Below are positions 1-7,179 of a DNA stretch of 64,000 nucleotides, piece after piece. The position numbers were made by a program, and so were the translations under genes. The stretch covers positions 1,027,739 to 1,091,738 of the forward strand of contig NZ_BMVP01000001.1 of the NCBI RefSeq assembly GCF_014650775.1, written 5' to 3'. The first letter of the stretch is position 1. Each line of letters opens with the position of its first letter. This DNA is from Streptomyces cirratus (GTDB taxonomy: Bacteria > Actinomycetota > Actinomycetes > Streptomycetales > Streptomycetaceae). The notes under the pieces were generated by a model. It worked only from the letters and a program-made list of their open reading frames with translations, had not been told where the DNA came from and made no database searches.

Positions 1-225
1 AACTCTGGCACATCTTCCGGGTCTCCCGGCGCGAGGGTCGCCCCTGCACCACCCGCGCGCCCGCCGTCCTCGCCACGTCCGGCCAAGTCCCCTGCTTTCA
101 CCGGGTTTCGACCGAATCCGGAAAGAATTCCGACAAACTTCATAAGCTTTCCGAACCACCCGGAACGATTGCGAATCGCTGCGAACCATCCCGTCCGGCA
201 CCGCACGGCCAACCGGTTGCCCGGG

Positions 226-1848
226 TCACACGATCGGGGGCTCTCCCTCGATCGGCCGTCCCGGCACGCCCGGGCGCCGCTGCCGGGGCGACGGGCCGCC
301 GGGCGGCCGGTAGTCGACACCGAGCGCGTCCAGCCGCGCGTAGTGCCCCGCCATCCGCGCCTCGAAGCCCGGCAGGTCCCGCCCCGCCGGCTCCGGCAGC
401 CGCGACCACACCACCTCGGCGAAGGCCGCCAGCCGCGGGAACACCTGGTAGTCGACGCGGCTCTGGCTCTCCATCACCTCGGTCCACACGTTGGCCTGCG
501 CGCCCAGCACGTGCGCCGCCGCCCGGGGCGACAGTCCCGGCGGAACCGGCTCGAAGCGGTACACGTCGGCGAGGGTCCGTACGTATCCGATCGGCATCGG
601 CTCATCGGGGCCACCCGCCTGCCGGTGGTCCAAGTACACCTGCTGCTCGGGGCACATCACCACGTCGTGGCCCGCCTCGGCCGCCGCGACGCCGCCCGCG
701 TATCCGCGCCAGGAGGACACGGCCGCGCCGGGCGCCAGGCCGCCCTCCAGGATCTCGTCCCACCCGATCAGGCGGCGGCCCCGCTCGGCGAGCCAGCGGT
801 CGAAGTGCCGGATGAACCAGGACTGGAGGCCGTCCTCACCGTCGAGCCCCAGCTCCCGGATCCGCCGCTGCGCCGCCGGGGAGGCGCGCCACTGCCCCTT
901 GGGGCACTCGTCGCCGCCCACGTGCACGAACGGCGAGACCTCCACCGGGAAGAGCTCCAGCAGCTCCTCGAAGACCCCTTCGTAGAACCGCAGTACGCCC
1001 TCGGAGGGGGCCAGGACGTTCTCGCTGATGCCCCAGTCGTCCCACACGCCCAGCGCGGCGGTGTCCACGACGTCGGTGTTGCCGAGCTCGGGGTACGCGG
1101 CGATCGCCGCCTGCGAATGCCCGGGCACGTCGATCTCGGGAACCACCCGTACGTGCCGCTCCGCCGCGTACGCGACGATCTCGCGTATGTCGTCCCGGGT
1201 GTAGTGGCCGCCGTGCGGGGTCTCGTTCCACAGCGGCGAGGCACGGTGGCCCCACCGGCTGCGCGGCCGCCACGCGCCGACCTCGGTGAGCCGGGGGTAG
1301 CGCTCGATCTCCACGCGCCAGCCCTGGTCGTCGGTCAGGTGCAGGTGCAGGACGTTCAGCTTGTGCGCCGCGAGCAGGTCGATGTAGCGCAGTACCCCGT
1401 CCTTGGGCATGAAGTGCCGCGCCACGTCGAGCATCATCCCGCGCCAGCCGAACCGGGGGCCGTCCTCCACCGTCCCGAGTGGGAGTTCCCACACCCGCCC
1501 CGGCAGCGGCGCCCGCCGGCAGGCGTCGGGGCCGAGGAGTTGACGCAGCGTCTGGGCGGCCCAGAACACGCCGGCCGCCGACCCGCCCGTCAGCTGCGCC
1601 CCGTCCGCACCGATCGCGAGCCGGTACTCCTCGCCGGCCAGGCCCGCGTCCAGGGCCAGCCGTACGTCGCCGCGCGCGCCCGGCGCCGCGTCCGGGAAGG
1701 CGAACCCGGTCGCGGCCCCCAGCTCCCGGCGCAGCCAGCGCGCCACCCCCTCGGTCCCGGGCCCGGCGACCAGCGCCGTCCCGGCGCCGAGCGTCATGCC
1801 CGGCCCCTCGCGGAACTCGGCACGGCGGGGCAGCGGGATCAGGTCCAT
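226..1848 (-). CDS. beta-N-acetylhexosaminidase (GH20)
   Basis: A 540-residue family-20 glycoside hydrolase that should release terminal N-acetylglucosamine or N-acetylgalactosamine, probably from chitin or peptidoglycan-derived oligosaccharides. An N-terminal GH20b-like domain (about 1-130) is followed by the catalytic barrel. The diagnostic HxGGDE segment (HVGGDECPKGQW, around residue 312) supplies the Asp-Glu pair of substrate-assisted catalysis. Other family segments are visible, such as WRGMMLDVARHFMPK and HLTDDQGWRVEI. I chose the ATG at 1848 (MDLIPLPRR) because it begins the conserved N-terminal domain; the frame stays open further upstream without coding character. No signal peptide is evident, so it may act inside the cell. 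It lies downstream of the DUF3039 gene on the same strand with a hairpin between them, so it is probably transcribed separately. Confidence 0.93.
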   Translation of the reverse strand: MDLIPLPRRAEFREGPGMTLGAGTALVAGPGTEGVARWLRRELGAATGFAFPDAAPGARGDVRLALDAGLAGEEYRLAIGADGAQLTGGSAAGVFWAAQTLRQLLGPDACRRAPLPGRVWELPLGTVEDGPRFGWRGMMLDVARHFMPKDGVLRYIDLLAAHKLNVLHLHLTDDQGWRVEIERYPRLTEVGAWRPRSRWGHRASPLWNETPHGGHYTRDDIREIVAYAAERHVRVVPEIDVPGHSQAAIAAYPELGNTDVVDTAALGVWDDWGISENVLAPSEGVLRFYEGVFEELLELFPVEVSPFVHVGGDECPKGQWRASPAAQRRIRELGLDGEDGLQSWFIRHFDRWLAERGRRLIGWDEILEGGLAPGAAVSSWRGYAGGVAAAEAGHDVVMCPEQQVYLDHRQAGGPDEPMPIGYVRTLADVYRFEPVPPGLSPRAAAHVLGAQANVWTEVMESQSRVDYQVFPRLAAFAEVVWSRLPEPAGRDLPGFEARMAGHYARLDALGVDYRPPGGPSPRQRRPGVPGRPIEGEPPIV

Positions 1849-1932
1849 GGTCGGCCCTTCGCGACGCAGCGGCGCGCCCCGCGCAACAACCGCTGCGCGC
1901 AGCGCCGGTCGAGCCGACCCTACGGGTACGCC

Positions 1933-1972
1933 GCAGGCCCCCGGAAGCGCCGTGGCGCACCCGGGGGCCTGC
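1933..1972 (-). terminator. hairpin after the DUF3039 gene
   Basis: GCAGGCCCCCGG (1933-1944) pairs perfectly with CCGGGGGCCTGC (1961-1972), and an inner GCGCC/GGCGC extends the stem. It lies 65 bases beyond the DUF3039 stop and before the hexosaminidase start. There is no T-tract, which is common for actinobacterial terminators. Confidence 0.55.
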
Positions 1973-2036
1973 GTCCGCACCCGGCCGGGACCCGCCGCGC
2001 TGCCGGACGGCGCGGTGGGGCCCTCGCGGCAGGGGG

Positions 2037-2321
2037 TTACTTGTCCTTGCCGCCCTTGTCCTTGTCGCCGCCGGCGCCCATGGATTCGTAGATCTCCTTG
2101 CACATGGGGCAGACCGGGTACTTCTTCGGGTCGCGACCCGGGACCCAGACCTTGCCGCACAGCGCGACGACGGGGGTGCCGTCGAGCGCGCTCGCCATGA
2201 TCTTGTCCTTCTGGACGTAGTGGGCGAAGCGCTCGTGGTCGCCGTCGCCGTGGGACACCTGTGGCGTCGGCTCTACGAGGGTCCCCGTACCAGTCCCGCG
2301 CTCGGGCTCAACAGTGCTCAT
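2037..2321 (-). CDS. DUF3039 domain protein
   Basis: A 94-residue conserved actinobacterial protein of unknown function. The core VVALCGKVWVPGRDPKKYPVCPMC has three cysteines in a C-x17-CxxC arrangement, which suggests a small metal-binding fold. A Lys/Gly/Asp-rich tail (GDKDKGGKDK) follows. I chose the ATG at 2321 (MSTVEPERGTG). Upstream in-frame codons run into the neighbouring yqgE-like gene and look non-coding. The DUF3039 family is usually near-universal in actinobacteria and sits beside YqgE, as here: the two genes are co-directional with 29 bases between them, suggesting cotranscription. I cannot assign a biochemical role. Confidence 0.85.
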   Translation of the reverse strand: MSTVEPERGTGTGTLVEPTPQVSHGDGDHERFAHYVQKDKIMASALDGTPVVALCGKVWVPGRDPKKYPVCPMCKEIYESMGAGGDKDKGGKDK

Positions 2322-2350
2322 GAAATCCAGGGTACCGACCCTCGCGCGGG

Positions 2351-2911
2351 TCAGTTGAGCGACGGGTCGTCCGGATAGGTGGCGACCATCGCGAGGTCGC
2401 TGCGCTGGCGGCGCAGCACCGCCCGCCAGAGCCGTTCCGGGTCCGGTGACGACACGTCGCCGGGCTCGGAGTCCACCACGTACCAGGCGCCCTCGCCCAG
2501 CTCGTTCTCCAGCTGGCCGGGGCCCCATCCGGAGTAGCCGGCGAAGATCCGCAGCGAGCCCAGGGCGGCGGCCAGCAGCTCCGGCGGCGTCTCCAGGTCG
2601 ACGAGCCCGATCGCCCCGTGCACCCGGCGCCACCCGAGCGGTCCCTCCTCACCCGGGATCACGGCGATCCCGAGGGCCGAGTCCAGTCCCACCGGGCCGC
2701 CCTGGAACACCACCCCGGGGTCGCCGGCCAGCGGGGCCCAGGGCAGCAGGATGTCGACGACGCCCACCGGGGTGGGCCGGTTGAGGACGACGCCGAGCGA
2801 GCCCTGCTCGTCGTGGTCGAGCAGCAGCACCACCGCGCGGTCGAAGTTCGGGTCCGCGAGGGCGGGGGTGGCCACGAGCAGCCGCCCTGTGAGGGAGGAC
2901 ACCTCGGTCAT
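2351..2911 (-). CDS. YqgE/AlgH family protein (DUF179)
   Basis: A 186-residue YqgE/AlgH-family protein. Family hallmarks are the start SSLTGRLLVATPALADPNFD, the LLLDHDEQGSLGVVLNRP segment, the VVFQGGPV motif and IFAGYSGWGPGQLENEL near residue 130. The molecular function of this family is not firmly established. The ATG at 2911 (MTEVSS) matches the usual N-terminus; another in-frame ATG lies six codons upstream at 2929. It is divergent from murA across a 318-base gap and precedes the DUF3039 gene on the same strand. Confidence 0.9.
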   Translation of the reverse strand: MTEVSSLTGRLLVATPALADPNFDRAVVLLLDHDEQGSLGVVLNRPTPVGVVDILLPWAPLAGDPGVVFQGGPVGLDSALGIAVIPGEEGPLGWRRVHGAIGLVDLETPPELLAAALGSLRIFAGYSGWGPGQLENELGEGAWYVVDSEPGDVSSPDPERLWRAVLRRQRSDLAMVATYPDDPSLN

Positions 2912-3229
2912 GCGCACATGATCCCGCATATCGGCCCCCGACGGGGAGCCGGGGACGGCATCCGATCGCGACGGGATCGCCGGCGCGCTCCGGGAAGTTC
3001 CCCGAACGGCCCACGATGCGACCCCGAACGGCCGCGATCGGCCCGGAATGCGACACTCCGCAACAGCGCGCGCACGGTGGGTGCCATGCGGGTGGCTGTG
3101 CCTAATTGATGACAGTCCTACGGCCGCGTCAGCCTTACGAACAAGGGGGTGGTGCCCCTTACCCTTTTCACTGGCCCCTGCCCACACTCCCCCGATCGCC
3201 GGGGAGTACCTCTTCGGAACGCGAGATCC
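2912..3229. promoter_or_regulatory. yqgE-murA divergent intergenic region
   Basis: This gap must hold the divergent promoters of the yqgE-like gene and murA. The visible landmark is a direct repeat CCCGAACGGCC at 3001-3011 and 3023-3033. The copies are 22 bases apart, about two helical turns, so a dimeric regulator could bind one face. An AT-richer patch CCTAATTGATGA lies at 3099-3110. I see no clear -35/-10 pair and no gene. Confidence 0.4.
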
Positions 3230-4570
3230 ATGACCGGCACTGACGATGTCCTGCTTGTCCACGGCGGTACCCCGCTCGAGGGCGAGATCCGTGTCCGCGG
3301 CGCGAAGAACCTCGTGCCGAAGGCCATGGTGGCCGCTCTGCTCGGCAGCGCCCCCAGCCGGCTGCGCAACGTGCCCGACATCCGTGACGTCCGCGTCGTC
3401 CGCGGCCTGCTCCAGCTGCACGGCGTCACCGTGCGCCCCGGCGAGGAGCCGGGCGAGCTGATCCTCGACCCCACGTACGTCGAGGCCGCCAACGTCGCCG
3501 ACATCGACGCGCACGCGGGTTCCTCCCGGATCCCGATCCTGTTCTGCGGCCCGCTGCTGCACCGCCTCGGCCACGCCTTCATCCCCGGCCTCGGCGGATG
3601 CGACATCGGCGGCCGTCCCATCGACTTCCACTTCGACGTGCTCCGCCAGTTCGGCGCGACCATCGAGAAGCGCGAAGGCGGCCAGTACCTGGAGGCGCCG
3701 CAGCGCCTGCGCGGCTGCAAGATCCGGCTGCCTTACCCCTCGGTCGGTTCGACCGAACAGGTGCTCCTGACGGCCGTCCTGGCCGAAGGCGTCACCGAGC
3801 TCAGCAACGCCGCCGTCGAACCGGAGATCGAAGACCTCATCTGCGTCCTGCAGAAAATGGGCGCGATCATCTCCCTCGACACCGACCGGACCATCCGCAT
3901 CACCGGTGTGGACGAGCTCACCGGCTACAACCACAAGGCGCTCCCGGACCGCCTGGAAGCCGCCTCCTGGGCTTCCGCGGCGCTGGCCACCGGCGGCAAC
4001 ATCTACGTCCGCGGCGCGCAGCAGCGCTCGATGATGACGTTCCTGAACACCTTCCGGCGGGTAGGCGGCGCGTTCGAGATCGACGACGAGGGCATCCGCT
4101 TCTGGCACCCGGGCGGCCCGCTCAAGGCCATCGCGCTGGAGACGGACGTGCACCCCGGCTTCCAGACCGACTGGCAGCAGCCGCTGGTCGTCGCCCTGAC
4201 GCAGGCCTCGGGCCTGTCCATCGTGCACGAGACGGTGTACGAGTCGCGGCTCGGATTCACCTCCGCGCTCAACCAGATGGGTGCACACATCCAGCTGTAC
4301 CGGGAGTGCCTGGGCGGCTCGGCGTGCCGCTTCGGGCAGCGCAACTTCCTGCACTCGGCGGTCGTGTCAGGCCCCACCAAGCTGCAGGGCGCCGATCTGG
4401 TCATTCCCGACCTGCGCGGCGGGTTCTCGTACCTGATCGCGGCGCTGGCGGCCGAGGGCACCTCGCGGGTGCACGGCATCGACCTCATCAACCGCGGCTA
4501 CGAGAACTTCATGGAGAAGCTCGTGGAGCTGGGCGCCAAGGTCGAACTGCCGAACGGCGACCTCGTCTAG
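3230..4570 (+). CDS. murA: UDP-N-acetylglucosamine 1-carboxyvinyltransferase
   Basis: A 446-residue MurA that transfers enolpyruvyl from phosphoenolpyruvate to UDP-GlcNAc, the first committed cytoplasmic step of peptidoglycan synthesis. The RGAKNLVPK segment (residues 23-31) carries the conserved catalytic Lys/Asn. The loop GLGGCDIGGRPIDFH places Cys124 at the fosfomycin-target position. Mycobacterial enzymes have Asp there and are fosfomycin-resistant; this one has the sensitive-type Cys. I chose the ATG at 3230 (MTGTDDVLLV). The frame is open 27 codons further upstream, but those codons look non-coding. Two hairpins follow the stop at 4585-4609 and 4617-4652. Confidence 0.95.
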   Translation: MTGTDDVLLVHGGTPLEGEIRVRGAKNLVPKAMVAALLGSAPSRLRNVPDIRDVRVVRGLLQLHGVTVRPGEEPGELILDPTYVEAANVADIDAHAGSSRIPILFCGPLLHRLGHAFIPGLGGCDIGGRPIDFHFDVLRQFGATIEKREGGQYLEAPQRLRGCKIRLPYPSVGSTEQVLLTAVLAEGVTELSNAAVEPEIEDLICVLQKMGAIISLDTDRTIRITGVDELTGYNHKALPDRLEAASWASAALATGGNIYVRGAQQRSMMTFLNTFRRVGGAFEIDDEGIRFWHPGGPLKAIALETDVHPGFQTDWQQPLVVALTQASGLSIVHETVYESRLGFTSALNQMGAHIQLYRECLGGSACRFGQRNFLHSAVVSGPTKLQGADLVIPDLRGGFSYLIAALAAEGTSRVHGIDLINRGYENFMEKLVELGAKVELPNGDLV

Positions 4571-4584
4571 GGCGCACGCTCGTG

Positions 4585-4609
4585 CCCGGGGCCCGCCGAG
4601 GGCCCCGGG
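4585..4609 (+). terminator. murA terminator hairpin
   Basis: CCCGGGGCCC and GGGCCCCGGG form a perfect 10-bp stem around the five-base loop GCCGA, 14 bases after the murA stop. There is no T-tract. Confidence 0.6.
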
Positions 4610-4616
4610 AAGGCCG

Positions 4617-4652
4617 AAGGGCGGCCACTCCCGTACGGGGGTGGCCGCCCTT
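4617..4652. terminator. bidirectional hairpin between murA and hup
   Basis: AAGGGCGGCCACTCC pairs with the downstream arm GGGTGGCCGCCCTT across a short loop. It lies between the convergent genes murA (+) and hup (-) and can serve both strands: the arms begin with AA and end with TT in either direction. Confidence 0.7.
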
Positions 4653-4713
4653 GGCGGTTGTGCGTACCACTGCCGTCCCGGGGGCCTGCGCGGCCCCCGG
4701 CACAAGGGCGGTA

Positions 4714-4995
4714 CTACTTGCCCTTGGCGGCTTCCTTGAGCTTGGAGCCCGCGGAGACCTTCACGCTGTAGCCGGCCGGGATCTGGATGGGGTCGCCGGT
4801 CTGCGGGTTGCGCGCGGTGCGAGCGGCACGGTGGGTGCGCTCGAAGGTCAGGAAGCCGGGGATGGTGACCTTCTCGTCGCCCTTGGCGACGATCTCGCCG
4901 ACGGTCTCGGCGAGCGCGGCCAGAACGGCGTCGGCGTCCTTGCGGGTCACCTCGGCGCGCTCGGACAGAGCGGCCACCAGCTCACTGCGGTTCAT
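4714..4995 (-). CDS. hup: HU family DNA-binding protein
   Basis: A 93-residue histone-like HU protein that bends DNA and compacts the nucleoid. It starts MNRSELVAALSERAEVTRKDA and includes the beta-arm signature GFLTFERTHRAARTARNPQTG and the terminal SVKVSAGSKLKEAAKGK. The length equals the short HU type (HupA-like). It is not the sporulation-associated HupS, which carries a long Lys/Ala-rich tail. The ATG at 4995 is preceded by a GGGAG Shine-Dalgarno. It is convergent with murA. An 8-bp perfect inverted repeat lies about 85 bases upstream (5078-5096). Confidence 0.95.
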   Translation of the reverse strand: MNRSELVAALSERAEVTRKDADAVLAALAETVGEIVAKGDEKVTIPGFLTFERTHRAARTARNPQTGDPIQIPAGYSVKVSAGSKLKEAAKGK

Positions 4996-5302
4996 GTTGT
5001 ACTCCCGTGTTCAACTTGCCTTAGAGGCGTGAGATCGAAGCCGATGCTGCCAGGGCCCTCGGACAGTCCCCGGACCCGGGTCTGAACGTCAGACCCTCTC
5101 GCCCGGTTACGCATCCTGCCCCCACCAGCGGCGGGAAAGCCAATCCGGCACCCGCCAGGGTCACACGAAAAGCGCCACAGTCACGCCGCGGTGACGCTCC
5201 GTCCGCACCTGTCGTTCCGGTGGATGCGGACCGCGGGCCCCGCGGGCATCCCCGCAACCCTAGAGGCGCCCGGCCGGGCCCGCATCCCGCGACGCGCCGG
5301 TA
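4996..5302 (-). promoter_or_regulatory. hup upstream region with inverted repeat
   Basis: A gene-free stretch between hup and the malic enzyme end, presumably holding the hup promoter and malic-enzyme transcript end. The clearest structure is GGGTCTGA-ACG-TCAGACCC at 5078-5096, a perfect 8-bp inverted repeat with a three-base centre. It could be an operator for hup or a hairpin at the end of the malic enzyme transcript. I see no convincing -35/-10 pair. Confidence 0.45.
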
Positions 5303-6727
5303 TCAGGCGGAGGTGGGTGCCGTCACAGAGGCGGAGGCGGCCTTGCGGACGGCTCCGGCGACCGCCCCCGCGACCTTGTCGTTGAACACCGACGGGATGA
5401 TGTAGTTCGCGTTGAGCTCGTCCTCGCCGACGACGTCGGCCAGCGCGGTGGCCGCGGCCAGCATCATGCCCGTGTCCACGGTGCGCGACTGGGCGTCCAG
5501 CAGGCCGCGGAAGACGCCCGGGAAGACCAGCACGTTGTTGATCTGGTTGGGGAAGTCGGAGCGGCCGGTGGCCACGACGGCGGCGGTCTGGCGGGCGACG
5601 GCCGGGTCCACCTCCGGGTCCGGGTTCGCGAGCGCGAACACGATCGCGCCCTGCGCCATGGCGGCCACGTCGTCGCCGTTGAGGACGTTCGGGGCCGAGA
5701 CGCCGATGAACACGTCGGCGCCGACGACGGCCTCCTTGAGGGTGCCGGTGTAACCCTCGGGGTTGGTGTTGTCGGCGATCCAGCGCAGCGGGGAGTCGGG
5801 GGCGGCGTCGACGAGGTCGGGGCGGTCCGCGTGCACGACACCGTTGATGTCGGCGCTGACGGCGTTCTTCACCCCGGCCGCCAGGAGCAGCTTGAGGATG
5901 GCGGTGCCGGCCGCGCCGGCGCCCGACATGACCACCTTGACGTCGCCAACTGCCTTGCCCACGACGCGAAGTGCGTTGGTCAGGGCGGCGAGGACGACGA
6001 TGGCGGTTCCGTGCTGGTCGTCGTGGAAGACGGGGATGTCGAGGGCCTCGCGCAGCCGGGCCTCGATCTCGAAGCAGCGCGGCGCGGAGATGTCCTCCAG
6101 GTTGATGCCGGCGAAGCCGGGGGCGATGGCCTTGACGGCGGCGACGATCTCGTCACTGTCCTGCGTGTCGAGGCAGATCGGCCAGGCGTCGATGCCGGCG
6201 AAGCGCTTGAAGAGGGCCGCCTTGCCCTCCATGACGGGCAGCGCGGCCATCGGGCCGATGTTGCCGAGGCCCAGTACGGCGGAGCCGTCCGTCACGACTG
6301 CGACGGAGTTGCGCTTGATGGTCAGGCGGCGCGCGTCCTCGGGGTTCTCGGCGATGGCCGTGCAGACGCGGGCGACACCCGGGGTGTAGATCATCGAGAG
6401 GTCGTCGCGGTTGCGGATGGGGTGCTTGGACGACATCTCGATCTTGCCGCCGAGGTGCATCAGGAAGGTTCGGTCGGAGACCTTGCCCAGGCTGACGCCC
6501 TCGATGCCGCGCAGCTTCTCCACGATCTCGTCCGCGTGCGCGGTGGAGGTCGCGGCGATGGTGACGTCGATACGGAGCTTCTCGTGACCCGACGCGGTGA
6601 CGTCGAGGCCGGTGACGGATCCTCCGGACGACTCCACGGCGGTGGTGAGCTGGGAGACCGCGGTTCCGCTCGCGGGCACTTCCAAGCGGACCGTCATCGA
6701 GTACGAGACGCTGGGCGCCGTTGCCAT
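5303..6727 (-). CDS. NAD(P)-dependent malic enzyme with N-terminal ACT domain
   Basis: A 474-residue malic enzyme that decarboxylates malate to pyruvate with reduction of NAD(P). Residues 1-90 form an ACT-like regulatory domain (MTVRLEVPASGTAVSQL...). The malic N-domain follows (IYTPGVARVC, LTIKRNSVAVVTDGSAVLG), then a Rossmann domain with VVMSGAGAAGTAILKLLLAAG. FHDDQHGTA is the conserved metal/substrate segment. I chose the ATG at 6727 (MATAPSVSYS), which begins the ACT domain with GAAGAGGAA upstream. A perfect 14-bp palindrome (6854-6867) lies about 127 bases upstream and may be an operator. The ACT domain implies amino-acid or other ligand control, but the ligand cannot be read from sequence. 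Confidence 0.92.
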   Translation of the reverse strand: MATAPSVSYSMTVRLEVPASGTAVSQLTTAVESSGGSVTGLDVTASGHEKLRIDVTIAATSTAHADEIVEKLRGIEGVSLGKVSDRTFLMHLGGKIEMSSKHPIRNRDDLSMIYTPGVARVCTAIAENPEDARRLTIKRNSVAVVTDGSAVLGLGNIGPMAALPVMEGKAALFKRFAGIDAWPICLDTQDSDEIVAAVKAIAPGFAGINLEDISAPRCFEIEARLREALDIPVFHDDQHGTAIVVLAALTNALRVVGKAVGDVKVVMSGAGAAGTAILKLLLAAGVKNAVSADINGVVHADRPDLVDAAPDSPLRWIADNTNPEGYTGTLKEAVVGADVFIGVSAPNVLNGDDVAAMAQGAIVFALANPDPEVDPAVARQTAAVVATGRSDFPNQINNVLVFPGVFRGLLDAQSRTVDTGMMLAAATALADVVGEDELNANYIIPSVFNDKVAGAVAGAVRKAASASVTAPTSA

Positions 6728-6853
6728 GGCCGTGTTCCTCTTCTGTCCCTGGTTTTTCTGTACACAGGGCCCCGCTGCACGACAGGTGCGGCAGGACCTG
6801 TTGTCCGATCGTCCCACCTACCGGCCGGTATAAGGTAACCAGCTACAAATTTC

Positions 6854-6867
6854 GGAAGAACTCTTCC
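6854..6867. promoter_or_regulatory. palindrome upstream of malic enzyme
   Basis: GGAAGA-AC-TCTTCC is a perfect 6+6 palindrome in a local AT-rich patch, in the position expected for the malic enzyme promoter. A helix-turn-helix operator is possible; the binding protein is unknown. Confidence 0.35.
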
Positions 6868-6912
6868 ACCATACGAGATTTAGCGGCTGCGCGGAACCCT
6901 GTATGGACCACG

Positions 6913-7060
6913 CAAAACAGGTCTGCCCCTCCGCGACGGCGGAGGGGCAGACCTGTCTTCACGTTGAAACACCGACCCGCCATGCTCGCCTCGCGGCAAG
7001 TGGTCGCTCTAGGCGACGAAGGTTGGGCCCGGGGGCTTGGATCGAGCCGGTGTCGTACCC
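6913..7060 (-). ncRNA. candidate small RNA between helR and the malic enzyme
   Basis: The stretch between the helR terminator (7072-7090) and the strong terminator (6917-6956) has no coding frame. It contains a compact hairpin, GTCGC-CTAGA-GCGAC, and ends in a strong terminator. A TAGCCT hexamer on the minus strand just after the helR hairpin could be a -10, giving a transcript of about 140 nt. I recall a S. coelicolor sRNA named scr2952 mapped near this locus; that is memory and I could not verify it. The 5' end is a guess. Confidence 0.45.
6917..6956 (-). terminator. strong Rho-independent terminator of the candidate sRNA
   Basis: A perfect 18-bp stem (6917-6934 with 6939-6956) with a four-base loop. 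On the minus strand the stem is followed by TTTTGC. This is the best terminator in the window. It lies 224 bases beyond the helR stop, which already has its own hairpin at 7072-7090, so it most likely ends an independent small transcript. Confidence 0.8.
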
Positions 7061-7071
7061 AGGCTAACAAA

Positions 7072-7090
7072 GGATCGCCGAATGCGATCC
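7072..7090 (-). terminator. helR terminator
   Basis: On the minus strand GGATCGC-ATTCG-GCGATCC forms a perfect 7-bp stem followed directly by TTTGTT. It lies 90 bases after the helR stop. Confidence 0.65.
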
Positions 7091-7179
7091 CCCTCCCGGC
7101 CGTTGTTCCCGCCACCACACCCCCGGCCGCGGGCCATCCGGCCCAGTGGCCCGCGCCGCACCGGCGTCCGGCCGCGCCC

